Source of the DNA: an uncultured Caulobacterales bacterium
GTDB lineage: Bacteria > Pseudomonadota > Alphaproteobacteria > Caulobacterales > Maricaulaceae
Length of the DNA: 33,756 nucleotides
Direction of reading: 5' to 3'
NCBI GenBank assembly: GCA_938001915.1
Contig: CALLBD010000020.1
Location: 1 to 33,756 of the forward strand
A program made the position numbers and the translations under genes. Below, piece by piece: positions 16,205 through 23,821 of the stretch (the first letter of the stretch is position 1; every line of letters begins with the position of its first letter). The notes under the pieces are model-generated. The model was not told the DNA's origin, did no database searches, and saw only the letters and a list, made by a program, of their open reading frames with translations.

Positions 16205-16310
16205 TTGACCACTATGATAAATCCCAGTTTATTGCGGAATTAACACTTCACAGCGCTCCCCTTTTTTGATTAGGGTGAAAGCTCGATTTCTTAAATTGAG
16301 GTGTGTCGGC

Positions 16311-16715
16311 TTGATCGGTCTCGTTATTGTAACCCACGGCCAATTGGCCATAGAGCTTCGTCGCGCAACAGAACATGTTGTTGGGCCGCAGGATGCCATG
16401 GAAACCATTTGCATAGGGCCTGATGATGACATGGAAAAGCGCCGCGCAGATATTCGAGCGGCTGTCGAGAAAGTCGACAATCGGGCCGGCGTAATTTTGC
16501 TAACAGATATGTTTGGGGGGACGCCGTCAAATCTTGCGATTTCCATGCTGCAAGACGGTAAGGTGGAGGTGCTGGCAGGCGTCAATTTACCCATGTTGAT
16601 AAAACTTGCTGAGGCGCGCGAGACTGCTTCATTGGAAGTTGCAAGCGTAAAGGCGAAAGAAGCTGGGCAGCGCTATATTGCTATCGCGTCTAAGATCCTG
16701 TCGGGTGAGGCCTAA
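16311..16715 (+). CDS. PTS EIIA component, mannose family (PtsM/ManX-like)
   Basis: A 134-residue EIIA of the mannose type, the terminal phosphoacceptor of the regulatory phosphotransferase chain in alphaproteobacteria that lack sugar-transporting PTS permeases. The TTG at 16311 is chosen: it has GAGGTG seven bases upstream and gives the canonical N-terminus MIGLVIVTHGQLA with the phosphorylated His at residue 9. A longer frame from 16266 lacks homology. Further motifs are VILLTDMFGGTPSNLAISML and VEVLAGVNLPMLIKL. It is followed after five bases by HPr. In Brucella and rhizobia the order is chvI-chvG-hprK-EIIA-HPr; here hprK is missing between chvG and EIIA. Confidence 0.95.
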   Translation: MIGLVIVTHGQLAIELRRATEHVVGPQDAMETICIGPDDDMEKRRADIRAAVEKVDNRAGVILLTDMFGGTPSNLAISMLQDGKVEVLAGVNLPMLIKLAEARETASLEVASVKAKEAGQRYIAIASKILSGEA

Positions 16716-16720
16716 AGCGC

Positions 16721-17008
16721 ATGGCCTCCGCGTCAGCCAGAGTTACTTTGGTGAATAAACGCGGATTACATGCGCGGGCATCCAACAAGTTTATGGAATG
16801 CGTGATGCGGTATGATGCGGATGTGCGTGTACGCAGTCACAATGATGTCTGCACTGCAAGCGTCGAAGCCGATAGCGTGATGGAGCTTCTATTACTCGGG
16901 TCGGCCTGTGGTGAGGATATAACGGTCAGTGCTGAAGGCCCTGAAGCCAATGTCGTCGTGGAAGCTTTAACCAAGCTAATTGAAAATGGGTTCGGAGAAG
17001 GCGAATGA
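16721..17008 (+). CDS. HPr family phosphocarrier protein
   Basis: A 95-residue HPr that passes phosphate from EI to EIIA. The active-site histidine is His17 in NKRGLHARASNKF. The regulatory serine is Ser52 in DSVMELLLLGSACGEDI, equivalent to Ser46 of HPr and the target of HPr kinase. Between these two there are 34 residues, whereas the usual spacing (His15 to Ser46) leaves 30, so the loop and strand around HNDVCTASVEADS carry about four extra residues. The gene sits between EIIA and a TonB-domain lipoprotein, whose start overlaps its stop as ATGA. No EI (ptsP) or hprK is in the window. Confidence 0.95.
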   Translation: MASASARVTLVNKRGLHARASNKFMECVMRYDADVRVRSHNDVCTASVEADSVMELLLLGSACGEDITVSAEGPEANVVVEALTKLIENGFGEGE

Positions 17009-17412
17009 AGCCGTTCTGGCCTTTATTTATCTTGGGTCTGAGTGCGTGCGGCTCAACGACTGTCTTCACGCCGCGCTCTGCCTATCCTGCTGATCCTTGG
17101 GTGAAAGGCTATTCAGATCCGGATGATTGTATTGGCGGGGAAGATTTGGCGGCTATAAAATTTGATATGCCGACCTATCCGAAGTCTGCTTTCCGTAACG
17201 GTCTACAAGGCTGGACAATTGTGCGGCTAGATTTGGATGCGGCGGGGACAACGGAAAATATTAGGATTGAAAAATCTGTGCCCAGCGGAACCTTCGACAA
17301 AGCGTCTATTTCTGCGGTCAGCGCCTGGAGATTTCGCCCACCCAAAGCCCCGTTGTTCAATTGCCGTGTCTTGCTGAGATATCAGTCAGGCCAGGCTAAT
17401 CTAGGGAGTTAG
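17005..17412 (+). CDS. lipoprotein with TonB C-terminal-like domain
   Basis: A 135-residue protein with a lipoprotein signal (MKPFWPLFILGLSAC, cysteine 15). Its C-terminal domain has the TonB_C pattern: YPKSAFRNGLQGWTIVRLDLD, then AAGTTENIRIEKSVPSGTFDKASISAVSAWRFRPP. Unlike true TonB it has no N-terminal membrane helix with a His/Ser motif and no proline-rich spacer, so it is unlikely to transduce ExbBD energy. Small stand-alone TonB_C lipoproteins are known but their role is unclear. It overlaps the HPr stop by four bases and is therefore probably translated with the PTS genes, which is an odd partnership between cytosolic phosphotransfer and the outer membrane. Confidence 0.85.
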   Translation: MKPFWPLFILGLSACGSTTVFTPRSAYPADPWVKGYSDPDDCIGGEDLAAIKFDMPTYPKSAFRNGLQGWTIVRLDLDAAGTTENIRIEKSVPSGTFDKASISAVSAWRFRPPKAPLFNCRVLLRYQSGQANLGS

Positions 17413-17484
17413 GGCGGTGTTAATATTTTATTTACTGAAGGCGATGGTGGAAAAGTTAACGTTTGCATCCTATAGTCTGTGTTT

Positions 17485-18561
17485 ATGCGTGAAGTAGGGA
17501 AAATCGTACCGGTAATCTTATCGGGAGGTGCAGGCAGCCGATTATGGCCCGCCTCGCGCGCGGCTGCGCCAAAGCAAATGCTGCCATTGGTCACGGAAAA
17601 AACTATGATACAAGAAACCGCACTTCGGTTTTCTTCTGACATGTATCACCCCCCCGTCTTCATTTGCGCCGCTCAACATGAGCCTCTCATTCGCGAACAA
17701 ATGCAAGCCATCAATATTGAGATTGGCGGGTTTTTAATCGAGCCAGTTGCGCGAAACACGGCTGCGCCAGCGGTTGTGGCCGCTCTGCATGCGCTTTCGC
17801 TGGAGACAGATGCGCTTGTTCTAATCGTCCCTGCCGACCATCACATCGAAAAGCCAGATGCGTTTCGCCGGGCTGTTGCGGCCTGCGGGCCTGTCGCTGC
17901 CCACGGATATTTGATGACATTTGGTATCACGCCAGACCATGCAGCGACAGGGTTTGGTTATATTCGAAAAGGCGAGGCGCTAAGCCCGGGGGCCTTTGTT
18001 GTCGATAGCTTTGTAGAAAAACCGCCACAAGACGTTGCTGAAACCTATCTCGCATCAGGTGAGTATTATTGGAATTCGGGTATATTTCTGTTTCACGCCC
18101 AGACGCTTTTGGCTGAGATGGCGGCATTCTCCCCCGGCGTGTCAGGGCCGGCCACAGCCGCTTACCAGACGGCCAGTCAGTCTGGCGATGTTTGGAATCT
18201 GAACGTCGAGTATTTCGCATCCTGTCAAAGCGCGCCCGTTGATAAAGCTGTTATGGAACAGACAGGCAAGGCGGGCGTCCTCCCTTGTGAATTAGGGTGG
18301 CACGATATTGGGTCGTTTAAAGCTCTGAAGGCGTTAAAGGCCGACACTGACGGGCTTGCTCTTTCGGGTAATATCCGCTTGTCGCAGAGTAAAGATTGCC
18401 TCATCGAGACAGATGGCCCACTTGTGGCGGCTGTCGGCGTAGAAAATCTCGCCATTATCGTTAAAGATGGGGCGGTTTTGGTCCTCAACCTCGATAAATC
18501 TCAAGATGTGAAAAAGATTGTGGCGCAGTTAAAATTAGAAGATGGAAGTCCATTTCTCTAA
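17485..18561 (+). CDS. mannose-1-phosphate guanylyltransferase
   Basis: A 358-residue enzyme making GDP-mannose from mannose-1-phosphate and GTP for surface polysaccharides. The nucleotidyltransferase signature GGAGSRLWPASRAAAPKQMLPL is at the N-terminus, with LIVPADHHIEK, FVEKP and GWHDIGSFKAL following in the usual order, and a short C-terminal left-handed beta-helix region (about 280-350). It is the single-domain type without the phosphomannose isomerase domain of longer ManC proteins. The ATG at 17485 is preferred to a GTG six bases before it. There is no ribosome site, and a TATAGT box at 17471-17476 would place a transcript start almost at the ATG, so leaderless translation is possible. 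Confidence 0.95.
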   Translation: MREVGKIVPVILSGGAGSRLWPASRAAAPKQMLPLVTEKTMIQETALRFSSDMYHPPVFICAAQHEPLIREQMQAINIEIGGFLIEPVARNTAAPAVVAALHALSLETDALVLIVPADHHIEKPDAFRRAVAACGPVAAHGYLMTFGITPDHAATGFGYIRKGEALSPGAFVVDSFVEKPPQDVAETYLASGEYYWNSGIFLFHAQTLLAEMAAFSPGVSGPATAAYQTASQSGDVWNLNVEYFASCQSAPVDKAVMEQTGKAGVLPCELGWHDIGSFKALKALKADTDGLALSGNIRLSQSKDCLIETDGPLVAAVGVENLAIIVKDGAVLVLNLDKSQDVKKIVAQLKLEDGSPFL

Positions 18562-18699
18562 CCTGAACTGCGGTGCTCCCTTAAAATTGTCCTGTGGACT
18601 ACAATCTCACCTTTCCCCTAAGGTTTTGGTTCTGTAGAGCCGAAGCGAATAACAAACTTATGTACTGGCACATGAGGGTTGTCTTAAGGGAAGTCGTCC

Positions 18700-21132
18700 A
18701 TGTTTTCAGGGGCTGACATAATGACATGGGTGGGTCTTGGCGCAGTTGTTGTCGCCTTTGTTGCGGTCATGTTTGCATTGCGTCTCTCTTCCGCAGAGGG
18801 CGCCTCTGCGGCGCGCTGGAAGAAGAAGGCCACTGTCCTTGATTATCGTCTAGGGTCCTATGACGCGATAATGGGGGCTTATCCGGGTCTCATCCTCGTC
18901 TGGGAGGAAGAAACGGAAGCTTCTGTCCAAGGATGGGGCGAGCCAAAAGTCCTTGGAAGCCCGGCTGCCCTTGCCTCCATGATGCGTTTCGCAGATCCTG
19001 GGCCGTCCAGTCAGCTTGCTATGCGTGTATTGGATGGCGTCGGCGATTTGAATACGATTTCTGAACGCCCAGACTCTCAGCCCCTGCGCACCTATGTCCA
19101 GAAACTTCGGACAAAGGGCGAGTCGTTTTCTATCTCAATCGTTTTACCAGAAGGAAATATTATTGAAGCGGATGGACGGGTCGCGGGCCGGCAAGTGGTA
19201 CTATGGCTAGAGGATGCCTCTATTCGCGGCGAAGATGAGCGGGCGGCGATTTCTCGATTCGAGAATTCTCGCATTACATCGGAAACCGACCCCATTGCCT
19301 TTATTGAAATGATGAGCCGTGCGCCATTTCCGCTATGGAGAATGAATAGTGCGGGGCGCATAAATTGGGTCAATGCAGCTTATGTCGAAGCCGTCGGCGC
19401 GTCGGATGTTAGAGACGTGACGCAAAACCAAATTCATTTAGATCAAAAGTCCATCGAAGATGCGAAGACCTGTTTGTCCACGCAAACCCCGCACAATTCG
19501 ATGCGGCATATTGTTTTGAACCAAGAAAGACTGGCCACATCCATCTCGCTTTTCCCGATTAATGGCGGCGTTGCTGGAATTGCAACAAATGCGGATGAAA
19601 CAGAGAGTTTGCGGGGAGAGCTCAATCAGCAAATCGAAGCCCATGACAAATTACTAAACTCCATGGACGAGGCTGTCGTTATCTTTGGGAACGACAAGAA
19701 AGCAAGTTTCGAAAATGAAGCTTTCCGTCACATGTTCGGTTTAGATAAGTCATGGTCAAGAGACCGGCCTTCTCATGGGGAATGGCTAGATCATATGCGG
19801 GAGCGAGGCCAAGTTCCTGCACAGCCTGATCACGCCAGTTGGAAAGCCGAAGAGCTTCGTCTTTATAGGGAATGGCCGTCTGAAATGCCGCCAACGTTGT
19901 GGCATTTGCAAGATGGCCGTACATTGCGCCTTGTTCGAATGCGTGACCCTCAGGGCGGCATTACGCTGATGTTTTCTGACATGACAGACCGGATTGATTT
20001 GGAGGGACGTCTGGGAACGCTTATTAACGTACAGCGCGCAACGCTGGATAAGCTCTCCGAAGGGATTGCGGTCTTCGGAACAGACGGACGGTTAAAGATT
20101 CACAATAATGCTTTTGCCCGCATGTGGAATTTGAACGAAGAAGATCTAAAAGAGTTTCCGCGTTTCTCATCTCTCATCGATTTGTGTTTGCCGCTTTATC
20201 ATAAGCGTGACTTCTGGAACGATCTCAAGGCGCGCGCCACGGACTCCAATCCCGAAGTGAGGCGGCAGGTTGAAGGTGAAATTCGCCGGTCGGACGACCG
20301 TATGCTGACATGGCTCTCTAAACCTTTGCCGGACGGGGCGACATTAGTTGCATGGGATGATGTCACTTCAGCGCGTAAAGCAGAGGCCGCGTTGATTGAA
20401 CGCGCAGAAGCTTTAGAGGAAGCGGACCGCATGAAATCTGAATTTGTGGGTCATGTGAGCTATCAGCTGCGGACGCCATTGACGACAATTTCCGGCTATG
20501 CCGATTTCCTACAAAATGGCGGTGCAGGTGAGATGAATGATAAGCAGAGCGAATATGTTTTTGCGATACAAAGCGCGTCCGAAGATCTCGCGAAAATTAT
20601 TGATGATATTCTTGATATTGCCGCGATAGAGGCCAATGTTCTCGACCTCGATTTGGGTGATGTCGATATTTATGAAATCTTGTCGCATGCGCTAGATTAT
20701 GTCGCGACAAAAGCTGAGGATACGAAGATATCCATGGAGCTGGATTGTTCGCCTAACATTGGCATTATTCGAGCAGATGAAACCCGCATTAAACAGGTTG
20801 TTTATAATCTGCTTTCAAATGCGCTGCGTTTCACAAAGCCCGGTGGTCTCATTATGCTGGGCGGTCAACGCGCGCCAGGCGGCGGTGTGCAAATCTGGGT
20901 GAAAGATGACGGCGTCGGAATTCCGACCGATAAACAAAGTCGCGTCTTTGAGAGCTTCCAAAGCTCGCGCGGCGGCGCTGGCCTTGGCCTCGCATTGGTG
21001 CAACGCTTTGTCGAACGCCATGGCGGCTGGGTGGAATTGGAAAGTGACGAAGGTCAAGGCACCCATGTAACATGCTACCTACCCAAAGAGGCGGCGGCTG
21101 ATGCAGGCCATCCCGAGCTGTTTGAAGGATAA
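18700..21132 (+). CDS. divL: DivL-like cell-cycle kinase with tyrosine at the phosphoacceptor site
   Basis: An 810-residue membrane-anchored kinase homologue. One N-terminal transmembrane helix (about 8-28) is followed by several PAS-type domains (about 50-540) and a dimerisation domain with HVSYQLRTPLTTISGY. The last part is a complete ATPase domain: N-box NLLSNALRFT, G1 DDGVGIP, G2 GAGLGLAL. The phosphoacceptor histidine is replaced by Tyr588, the hallmark of Caulobacter DivL (VSYELRTP), an essential pseudokinase that links DivK phosphorylation state to CckA and thus to CtrA. The ATG at 18700 has AAGGGA eight bases upstream. Position just ahead of tsaE-amgK-murU-addBA also fits the Caulobacterales pattern. 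The intact G1 and G2 boxes suggest ATP binding is retained. Confidence 0.9.
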   Translation: MFSGADIMTWVGLGAVVVAFVAVMFALRLSSAEGASAARWKKKATVLDYRLGSYDAIMGAYPGLILVWEEETEASVQGWGEPKVLGSPAALASMMRFADPGPSSQLAMRVLDGVGDLNTISERPDSQPLRTYVQKLRTKGESFSISIVLPEGNIIEADGRVAGRQVVLWLEDASIRGEDERAAISRFENSRITSETDPIAFIEMMSRAPFPLWRMNSAGRINWVNAAYVEAVGASDVRDVTQNQIHLDQKSIEDAKTCLSTQTPHNSMRHIVLNQERLATSISLFPINGGVAGIATNADETESLRGELNQQIEAHDKLLNSMDEAVVIFGNDKKASFENEAFRHMFGLDKSWSRDRPSHGEWLDHMRERGQVPAQPDHASWKAEELRLYREWPSEMPPTLWHLQDGRTLRLVRMRDPQGGITLMFSDMTDRIDLEGRLGTLINVQRATLDKLSEGIAVFGTDGRLKIHNNAFARMWNLNEEDLKEFPRFSSLIDLCLPLYHKRDFWNDLKARATDSNPEVRRQVEGEIRRSDDRMLTWLSKPLPDGATLVAWDDVTSARKAEAALIERAEALEEADRMKSEFVGHVSYQLRTPLTTISGYADFLQNGGAGEMNDKQSEYVFAIQSASEDLAKIIDDILDIAAIEANVLDLDLGDVDIYEILSHALDYVATKAEDTKISMELDCSPNIGIIRADETRIKQVVYNLLSNALRFTKPGGLIMLGGQRAPGGGVQIWVKDDGVGIPTDKQSRVFESFQSSRGGAGLGLALVQRFVERHGGWVELESDEGQGTHVTCYLPKEAAADAGHPELFEG

Positions 21133-21168
21133 AGGGCCGGTTTTGGGGTCTTGCTTCCTGATGCACTT

Positions 21169-21185
21169 TGCGGGTTAAACCCGCA
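21169..21185. terminator. hairpin between convergent divL and ferredoxin genes
   Basis: Perfect arms TGCGGGTT (21169-21176) and AACCCGCA (21178-21185) with one central base; outer CACT/AGTG bases could extend it. It lies 36 bases after the divL stop and 14 bases after the ferredoxin stop on the other strand. Neither side has a T-tract, so it would act as a Rho-independent terminator only weakly. Confidence 0.45.
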
Positions 21186-21199
21186 GCGCAGAGTGAAAA

Positions 21200-21517
21200 C
21201 TACTGACTTTCAGGTGTCGTAACTTCAATGCCATCAAGCTCATCAGACATAAGAATTTGGCAGCTCAGTCGAGAATTATCCTGAACGCCCTCCGCGAAGT
21301 CGAGCATAGAATCTTCCATGTCATCTTTTTCTTTCAACTTGGGCAGGTGGGCCTCGCCGACATAGACATGGCATGTTGCGCAGGCGCAAGCGCCGCCGCA
21401 ATCCGCATCAATACCTGGGACCATATTTTGAACAGCAACTTCCATGACAGAGGCGCCTGTTTTTGCTTCAAATTCGCGGCGTTCACCAGCGTGGTCGATA
21501 AAGATGATTTTTGGCAT
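21200..21517 (-). CDS. 2Fe-2S ferredoxin (adrenodoxin type)
   Basis: A 105-residue soluble electron carrier. Cluster ligands are Cys40, Cys46 and Cys49 in [17 protein letters not shown], plus Cys86 in RLSCQILM. The spacing C-x5-C-x2-C is that of the adrenodoxin/FdxB group, which serves monooxygenases or iron-sulfur assembly. The ATG at 21517 is used because it gives MPKIIFID, the normal first beta strand; an ATG twelve bases upstream (21529) is the alternative. The gene is alone on its strand between divL and tsaE, with no reductase or P450 nearby, so its partner is unknown. A further cysteine (Cys44) is common in the family. Confidence 0.95.
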   Translation of the reverse strand: MPKIIFIDHAGERREFEAKTGASVMEVAVQNMVPGIDADCGGACACATCHVYVGEAHLPKLKEKDDMEDSMLDFAEGVQDNSRLSCQILMSDELDGIEVTTPESQ

Positions 21518-21598
21518 GTCAGCTCTCACTCATATCCTGTATGTCTGAAACGTATCTAAGCGCTTGCACCATGATTGCAAGACGCTAGACCGTTAGAC

Positions 21599-22027
21599 GT
21601 GCATGAGTTATCGATAAATAGTGACACGGAAATGCTGGCGCTAGGCGCGCGGTTGGGCCGCGTCTTGCGCGCAGGCGATACGGTGGCCCTGATTGGCGGC
21701 TTGGGCGCAGGCAAGACAACCTTGGCGCGCGGTCTGGTCCAAAGCCTGTTGCCGCACGAGACAGTCCCCTCGCCAACTTATACGCTTGTGCAGACTTATG
21801 AATTCCCAGAATATACGCTGTGGCACTGCGACCTCTATCGGATAGAACATGCTGATGAAGCTTACGAGCTGGGTCTCATGGATGCCCTAGGCGAAGATGT
21901 ATGCCTCCTCGAATGGCCGGACAGATTAGGCGGTCTATTGCCAGAAAACGCTTTGACCGTAGAAATTACCTTCGACGGGGAGGGGCGCCGCGTTTCATTG
22001 CGAGGCTGGGAGGGGCGCGATGTCTGA
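21599..22027 (+). CDS. tsaE: tRNA t6A synthesis ATPase TsaE
   Basis: A small P-loop ATPase that drives turnover of the TsaB-TsaD complex in t6A37 synthesis. Walker A is GGLGAGKTT, followed by the family motifs SPTYTLVQTY, LWHCDLYRIE and CLLEWPDRLGGLLP. The start is uncertain: a GTG at 21599 gives 142 residues and a TTG at 21575 gives 150, and neither has a good ribosome site. The stop overlaps the next start by eight bases, which begins a run of coupled genes (tsaE-amgK-murU-addB-addA). Confidence 0.95.
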   Translation: MHELSINSDTEMLALGARLGRVLRAGDTVALIGGLGAGKTTLARGLVQSLLPHETVPSPTYTLVQTYEFPEYTLWHCDLYRIEHADEAYELGLMDALGEDVCLLEWPDRLGGLLPENALTVEITFDGEGRRVSLRGWEGRDV

Positions 22028-23102
22028 ACGGGAAGCTGAAAGACAGACTTTCATCACGGCGTCTGGCTGGGGTGGTGCAGCCGTGGAGAGCTTTCCGGGC
22101 GATGCGTCCTCGCGTCGTTATTTCCGTCTGACGCGCGGCAGCGATGTTGCGGTTCTGATGGACGCCCCGCGCGGCGCAGAAACCCCTGCGGAACCCGAAG
22201 GGGCAAGCGTGGATGAGCGGAAGGCCTTGGGGTATAATGCGTTAGCCCGCCTCGCGGGACCAGAACCTGCAGCCTTTGTCTGTCTCTCCAATGAGCTTGT
22301 CATTCGCGGATTTTCTGCGCCGAAAATTTTGGCAGCGGATATGGAGGCAGGGCTCTTATTACTCGAAGATTTCGGGCAAGATGTTTATGCCAAAGTCATT
22401 GCATCGGACCCGTCAAAAGAGGCTGAGCTGTACGGCGCGGCTGTGGAATGTCTCGCAGAAATTTATCGCAGTTCTTTCCCCGCATATATGTCTTTTCGGT
22501 CCGAGAGTTGGCGCGTGCGGGACTATGATGACACGGCCTTACGGACGGAGACACATTTATATCTTGATTGGTATGCGGCGGATAAGGGCGCAGACATATC
22601 GCCTTCCGCGCGAAACCAATGGGATAAAATTTGGCTTACGCTTTTCGAAACTCTCAAGGCTCATGCGCCGGGACTCGCGCTGCGGGATTTCCATGCGGAA
22701 AATCTGTTTTGGCTGCCTGAGCGCGAGTCGGTTTCCAAGGTGGGTTTAATTGATTTTCAAGATGGGCTTTTCGTGCATCCCGCCTATGATCTCGTGAGCT
22801 TTTTGGAAGATGCCCGCCGCGACGTGTCAAAGTCTTTGGTGGACCCTTTGATTACGCAATTCTGCCAGCAGGCCAAATTGTCTGATGAAGCGGCTTTCCG
22901 AAAAGCCTATGCGGTTCTTGGCGCGCAAAGAAATGCCAAAATTCTCGGCATATTTGTCAGGCTCGCGGAGCGAGATGGAAAACCTGCCTACCGCGAACTT
23001 ATCCCCCGCGTTCACGCACATTTCCTAGGGAATCTAAAAGGCGAAGATTTTGCCGAATTACGGGCTTGGTTCGACACCTATTTGCCGGGAGAACTCTCAT
23101 GA
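22020..23102 (+). CDS. amgK: N-acetylmuramate/N-acetylglucosamine 1-kinase AmgK
   Basis: A 360-residue kinase of the aminoglycoside phosphotransferase fold that phosphorylates recycled MurNAc at carbon 1 in the cytosol. This is the first step of the MurQ-independent recycling route. The catalytic loop is LRDFHAENLFWL (Asp223, Asn228), the metal-binding aspartate is Asp245 in LIDFQDGLFVHPAYDLVSFL, and LLLLEDFGQDVY is the hinge region. Direct linkage to murU, which acts next, supports AmgK rather than a choline or antibiotic kinase. The ATG overlaps the tsaE end, and the stop overlaps the murU start as ATGA. Confidence 0.93.
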   Translation: MSEREAERQTFITASGWGGAAVESFPGDASSRRYFRLTRGSDVAVLMDAPRGAETPAEPEGASVDERKALGYNALARLAGPEPAAFVCLSNELVIRGFSAPKILAADMEAGLLLLEDFGQDVYAKVIASDPSKEAELYGAAVECLAEIYRSSFPAYMSFRSESWRVRDYDDTALRTETHLYLDWYAADKGADISPSARNQWDKIWLTLFETLKAHAPGLALRDFHAENLFWLPERESVSKVGLIDFQDGLFVHPAYDLVSFLEDARRDVSKSLVDPLITQFCQQAKLSDEAAFRKAYAVLGAQRNAKILGIFVRLAERDGKPAYRELIPRVHAHFLGNLKGEDFAELRAWFDTYLPGELS

Positions 23103-23821
23103 TTAAGACGGCCATGGTACTTGCGGCAGGGCATGGGACGCGGATGCGCCCCCTCACCAATGACCGCGCTAAAGCTATGGTCGAAGTCGGCGGTAAGCCG
23201 CTGATTGACCATATGCTCGACCGCTTGGAAGAGGCAGGGATAGAGCGCGCCGTCGTCAATGTTCACGCCCATGCCGGCCACCTAGAAGCCCATCTAAAAG
23301 CGCGAACCAAAGGCCCTGAGATTATTATATCGGATGAACGCGAGGCGCTCTTGGAAACAGGCGGCGGCATGGTCAAGGCGCTTCCGCTCTTGGGGGAGGG
23401 TCCCGTTCTGGCCTGCAATATTGATGCGATTTGGACGGAAGATGATGTGCCGATTATCGCTTCCCTTATGAACCGTTGGGACGCCAGCATCATGGAAGAT
23501 TTGCTTTTGCTCGCGCCTATTGAGCGCACATTGGGCTATCATGGAAAAGGGGATTTTCTCTTTGCTCATGATGGTCGCCTAGAGCGCCGAGGCGAGCGCG
23601 CTGCTGCGCCATATGTTTACGCAGGCGTGCAGATCACGACATTAGGCCGTCTTGCGCAAGAGCCTATTGAGCCGTTTTCCCGTAACCGCATTTGGAACCA
23701 AACCTTAAAGGCGGGTACGATTTTCGGTCATCCGATGGACGGGTTTTGGATGCATGTCGGCGACCCTAAGGCCCGCGGTGAAGCTGAGGCAATTCTGCAA
23801 TCAGGGATGCCCCCTGCATGA
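23099..23821 (+). CDS. murU: N-acetylmuramate alpha-1-phosphate uridylyltransferase MurU
   Basis: A 240-residue sugar-1-phosphate nucleotidyltransferase making UDP-MurNAc from MurNAc-1-phosphate, which bypasses the fosfomycin-sensitive MurA route. The signature AAGHGTRMRPLTNDRAKAM is at the start, with the metal Asp in CNIDAIW and the late motif HVGDPKARGEAEA. The ATG at 23099 has GGGAG seven bases upstream and overlaps the amgK stop; an earlier in-frame start is inside amgK. Pairing with amgK makes MurU more likely than a mannose- or glucose-1-phosphate enzyme. The addB start overlaps its stop as ATGA. Confidence 0.93.
   Translation: MIKTAMVLAAGHGTRMRPLTNDRAKAMVEVGGKPLIDHMLDRLEEAGIERAVVNVHAHAGHLEAHLKARTKGPEIIISDEREALLETGGGMVKALPLLGEGPVLACNIDAIWTEDDVPIIASLMNRWDASIMEDLLLLAPIERTLGYHGKGDFLFAHDGRLERRGERAAAPYVYAGVQITTLGRLAQEPIEPFSRNRIWNQTLKAGTIFGHPMDGFWMHVGDPKARGEAEAILQSGMPPA

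Noticed and set aside
17448-17484. Promoter for the mannose-1-phosphate guanylyltransferase gene
   Set aside because: TATAGT at 17471 is a fair -10 box, but no acceptable -35 lies at the right distance, so it is mentioned only with the gene.
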